Assembly: GCF_013328205.1 (NCBI RefSeq)
Contig: NZ_JABULH010000001.1
Location: 511,610 to 575,609, forward strand
Direction: 5' to 3'
Length of the DNA: 64,000 nucleotides
Source of the DNA: Sphingomonas hominis
GTDB taxonomy: Bacteria > Pseudomonadota > Alphaproteobacteria > Sphingomonadales > Sphingomonadaceae
The notes under the pieces were generated by a model. It was not told the origin of the DNA, did not search any database, and saw only the letters and a list, made by a program, of their open reading frames with translations. The position numbers and the translations under genes were made by a program. Below, piece by piece: positions 61,658-64,000 of the stretch. Position 1 is the first letter of the stretch. Every line of letters starts with the position of its first letter.

Positions 61658-61758
61658 CTCGCGACGCGGGAGTTAATCCCGCGTCGTCGGTCGGCGCTTT
61701 GGCGCCGCCGGCCGGTTGAGTGAGGGCAGCCTGGCCCTTCGGCTAGCTGACCTCACTC
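61658..61758. repeat. Multi-hairpin intergenic element, copy C
   Basis: Hairpins GACGCGGGA/TCCCGCGTC (61663-61685), CGGTCGGCGC/GCGCCGCCGGCCG (61688-61714) and GAGTGAGG/CCTCACTC (61718-61758). Shares the GTCGGTCGGCGC core with copy B. It precedes ahcY rather than following a stop closely. Confidence 0.55.
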
Positions 61759-61761
61759 GAC

Positions 61762-61781
61762 ATATAAAGATATCTTTATAT
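61762..61781. promoter_or_regulatory. Perfect palindromic operator upstream of ahcY
   Basis: ATATAAAGAT and ATCTTTATAT form a perfect 20-bp inverted repeat in an otherwise GC-rich region, 92 bp before the ahcY start. It is the kind of site bound by ArsR-family regulators such as SahR, which controls methionine-cycle genes in response to S-adenosylhomocysteine. The regulator is inferred, not shown. Confidence 0.65.
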
Positions 61782-61873
61782 TTGCCCCGTCGCGCTCGCG
61801 TCGTTAAAGCGCCGCGCATGTCGTCCGGTGCGTGTGTTCACCTTGGGCGGCCTCACACGATTGGAGAAACGCC

Positions 61874-63292
61874 GTGGCGACCGCCCCCGTTTTGGACAAC
61901 AACGATTACGTCATCGCAGACATCGGCCTCGCCGATTTCGGTCGCAAGGAGATCGAGATCGCCGAAACCGAGATGCCGGGCTTGATGGCGCTGCGCGAGG
62001 AGTTCGGCGCGTCGCAGCCGCTCAAGGGCGCGCGGATCACCGGTTCGCTCCACATGACGATCCAGACCGCGGTGCTGATCGAGACGCTGACCGCGCTCGG
62101 CGCCGACGTGCGCTGGGCGACGTGCAACATCTTCTCGACGCAGGATCACGCGGCGGCCGCGATCGCGGCGGCGGGCATTCCGGTGTTCGCGATCAAGGGC
62201 GAGACGCTGGCCGATTACTGGGACTATGTCGGCAACATCTTCGACTGGGACGACGGTCAGGGTCAGACCGCCAACATCATCCTCGACGACGGCGGCGACG
62301 CGACGATGTTCGCGCTCTGGGGCGCTAAGCTCGAGCGCGGTGAGAGCTTCGGCGAGCCCGAGAACGCCGAGGAAGTCGAGTTCCAGCGCGCACTGAAGGC
62401 GTTCATCGCGAAGAAGCCGGGTTACCTGACCGCGACGGTCAAGAACCTGAAGGGCGTGTCGGAAGAGACCACGACGGGCGTCCACCGCCTGTACGAGATC
62501 GCGAAGAAGGGCGAGCTGCCGTTCCCCGCGATCAACGTCAACGATTCGGTCACCAAGTCGAAGTTCGACAATCTGTACGGCTGCAAGGAGTCGCTGGTCG
62601 ACGCGATCCGCCGTGCGACCGACGTGATGCTGGCCGGCAAGGTCGCCTGCGTCGCGGGCTTCGGCGACGTCGGCAAGGGCTCGGCTCAGTCGTTGCGCAA
62701 TGGCGGCGCGCGCGTGATGGTAACTGAGATCGATCCGATCTGTGCATTGCAGGCCGCTATGGAAGGCTTCGAGGTCGTGACGATGGACGAGGCGGTCAAG
62801 CGCGCCGACATCTTCTGCACCGCGACCGGCAACGCCGACGTCATCACCGCCGATCACATGAAGGCGATGAAGCCGATGTCGATCGTGTGCAACATCGGCC
62901 ACTTCGACAGCGAGATCCAGATCGCGGCACTCGACAATTACGAGTGGACCGAGGTCAAGCCGGGCACCGACCTCGTCAAGTTCCCCGACGGCAAGCAGAT
63001 CATCATCCTGGCGAAGGGTCGCCTGGTGAACCTGGGTTGCGCGACCGGCCACCCGTCGTTCGTGATGTCGGCGAGCTTCACCAACCAGACGCTCGCGCAG
63101 ATCGAGCTGTGGACCAAGGGTGAGAACTACCAGAACCAGGTCTACGTCCTGCCCAAGCACCTCGACGAGAAGGTCGCGGCGCTGCACCTGGAGAAGCTGG
63201 GCGTGAAGCTGTCGCAGCTGACCCCGAAGCAGGCGGGTTACATCGGCGTGCCGGTGGAAGGCCCGTTCAAGCCGGATCACTATCGCTACTGA
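61874..63292 (+). CDS. ahcY: S-adenosylhomocysteine hydrolase
   Basis: 472 residues from GTG at 61874 with GGAG nine bases upstream. NAD motif [15 protein letters not shown], plus [29 protein letters not shown] and [16 protein letters not shown]. Cleaves SAH to homocysteine and adenosine, clearing the product of methyltransferases. Strong terminator follows. Confidence 0.97.
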   Translation: MATAPVLDNNDYVIADIGLADFGRKEIEIAETEMPGLMALREEFGASQPLKGARITGSLHMTIQTAVLIETLTALGADVRWATCNIFSTQDHAAAAIAAAGIPVFAIKGETLADYWDYVGNIFDWDDGQGQTANIILDDGGDATMFALWGAKLERGESFGEPENAEEVEFQRALKAFIAKKPGYLTATVKNLKGVSEETTTGVHRLYEIAKKGELPFPAINVNDSVTKSKFDNLYGCKESLVDAIRRATDVMLAGKVACVAGFGDVGKGSAQSLRNGGARVMVTEIDPICALQAAMEGFEVVTMDEAVKRADIFCTATGNADVITADHMKAMKPMSIVCNIGHFDSEIQIAALDNYEWTEVKPGTDLVKFPDGKQIIILAKGRLVNLGCATGHPSFVMSASFTNQTLAQIELWTKGENYQNQVYVLPKHLDEKVAALHLEKLGVKLSQLTPKQAGYIGVPVEGPFKPDHYRY

Positions 63293-63319
63293 TCGCCGAC
63301 CACCAGGTTGACGACGGAT

Positions 63320-63348
63320 AGGGCGGGGCTTCGGCTCCGCCCTTTTTT
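63320..63348 (+). terminator. Rho-independent terminator of ahcY
   Basis: AGGGCGG..CCGCCCT-type hairpin with TTCG loop followed by six T (63343-63348). Confidence 0.9.
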
Positions 63349-63368
63349 GTTGCGCGTCGCGTCGGCGC

Positions 63369-63408
63369 AAAAGAAAGGGCGCCGCGAGGTGGTTCCTCGC
63401 GACGCCCT
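63369..63408 (-). terminator. Terminator of the TonB-dependent receptor gene
   Basis: AGGGCG-CCGCGAGG / CCTCGCG-ACGCCCT stem at 63376-63408; on the minus strand it is followed by TTTCTTTT. Confidence 0.8.
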
Positions 63409-63433
63409 GATAGCAGCCTGGCGGCGGCGATCG

Positions 63434-64000
63434 TTAGAAGTTGAGGCGCACGCCCGCATAGTAGCGGCGGCCCAGCGGATCATAGGCGCTGGTGTACGTG
63501 TCCTGGCCCGCGTCCGCCCCGATGTCGGCGACGAACGGCGGCTTGTTGTTCAGGAGGTTGAACCCGCCGACGTAGAACTCGAAGTTCTCCGCCGCGCGGA
63601 AGCGCAGCTGCGAGTCGAGGTAGAATTGCGGGCGGACACGGTAGGCGATGTTGCTGCCCGGCCGCGCGCCGGTCAGCTGATCGTCGAGGCTCGCCTGGCC
63701 GAGCCAGGTGCCGGTGACGGTCAGGCCGACGCCCTCCAGATCATAGCCCGACTGGATCGTGAAGCGATCGCGCGACGCGCCGAGCTCACCCGCGAAATAA
63801 TCGCGGTCGGCGCCGGGTGCGGGCACGGAGTAGCCGCTGATCAGGTGGGTGTACGAGCCCTTCAGGTTCAGATTACCCGCCAGACCGATGTCGGCGAGGT
63901 TGCTGCGCCAGTCGACCACCACGTCGAGACCCGACGTCTTCACACCGCCGCTGTTGATCGGCGAGGTGTTGACCTCGTCGAGCGAACCGGCGCTGTTCGG
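63434..64000 (-). CDS. TonB-dependent receptor, C-terminal part (cut by window)
   Basis: The minus-strand frame is open to the right edge; 189 codons are visible and the gene continues beyond 64000. Beta-barrel ending: RPQFYLDSQLRFRAAENFEFYVGGFNLLNNKPP and the C-terminal ...GRRYYAGVRLNF with terminal Phe, the normal end of TonB-dependent receptors. Outer-membrane uptake of an iron complex, vitamin or glycan; ligand not predictable from this part. Confidence 0.88.
   Translation of the reverse strand, partial: PNSAGSLDEVNTSPINSGGVKTSGLDVVVDWRSNLADIGLAGNLNLKGSYTHLISGYSVPAPGADRDYFAGELGASRDRFTIQSGYDLEGVGLTVTGTWLGQASLDDQLTGARPGSNIAYRVRPQFYLDSQLRFRAAENFEFYVGGFNLLNNKPPFVADIGADAGQDTYTSAYDPLGRRYYAGVRLNF

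Noticed and set aside
61663-61781. SAM/SAH riboswitch before ahcY
   Set aside because: The region is explained by a multi-hairpin repeat and a DNA palindrome; I could not build a known riboswitch core.
61853-63370. 505-codon minus-strand frame under ahcY
   Set aside because: ahcY motifs on the plus strand are unmistakable; the other frame has no family features.

Overview
The window is high-GC alphaproteobacterial DNA that fits Sphingomonas sensu stricto or a close relative. The reasons are an XrtA/exosortase exopolysaccharide locus, a ChpT phosphotransferase, a DHS-like enzyme paired with ornithine decarboxylase (sym-homospermidine is the marker polyamine of this group), a RpoH with the RpoH box, and repeated intergenic palindromes. 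It is chromosomal and mostly housekeeping; no prophage, transposase, CRISPR array, tRNA or rRNA operon was seen.

Layout. (1) 1-9179: right part of an XrtA (PEP-CTERM) export/EPS operon: outer-membrane barrel, ATPase, deacetylase, FemAB-like transferase, glycosyltransferase, exosortase A fused to EpsI, and an amidotransferase, tightly coupled by 1-4 nt overlaps. (2) 9187-14285: small membrane proteins, then ornithine decarboxylase and a DHS-family enzyme with a structured leader, and a divergent threonine dehydratase. (3) 14286-14861: gene-free repeat region with four 44-bp tandem units, a REP-like palindrome and a multi-hairpin element. (4) 14862-18653: hydrolase, two cysteine desulfurases plus ferredoxin, two small basic secreted proteins. 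(5) 18704-20930: SRP RNA, dnaX, ybaB. (6) 21079-26829: mtgA, an amine-oxidase-like flavoprotein, rpoH, a RluD-type synthase and an MPN protease. (7) 26912-32747: chpT, then cheA-cheW and cheY-cheB-cheR. (8) 32830-37168: amidase, RNase P RNA, a J-domain protein, a ferredoxin-like protein, an S41-like protein, sufE. (9) 37251-41181: an enlarged phage-shock (psp) operon with a sigma-54 promoter and divergent pspF. (10) 41249-49441: superoxide dismutase, yciB-ftsY-mtaB, trmD-rplS, ffh-rpsP-rimM. (11) 49715-64000: potassium channel, TrxR-like flavoprotein, DPP-IV-like peptidase, asd, several small enzymes, AMP nucleosidase, peroxiredoxin, YqgE, ahcY, and the end of a TonB-dependent receptor.

The most interesting unit is the psp region. 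A near-consensus -24/-12 promoter drives a 42-residue secreted or membrane peptide, then pspA, pspB and pspC, and then four further one-helix coiled-coil proteins that resemble PspB. A GCCAAG/CTTGGC enhancer-like cluster lies between that promoter and pspF. Secondary points are the ODC leader with an overlapping small ORF, the palindromic operator before ahcY, the CheA with a C-terminal receiver-like domain lacking an obvious phospho-acceptor, and two families of intergenic palindromes. Only inspection of the sequence was possible; family names rest on recognised motifs and gene order.
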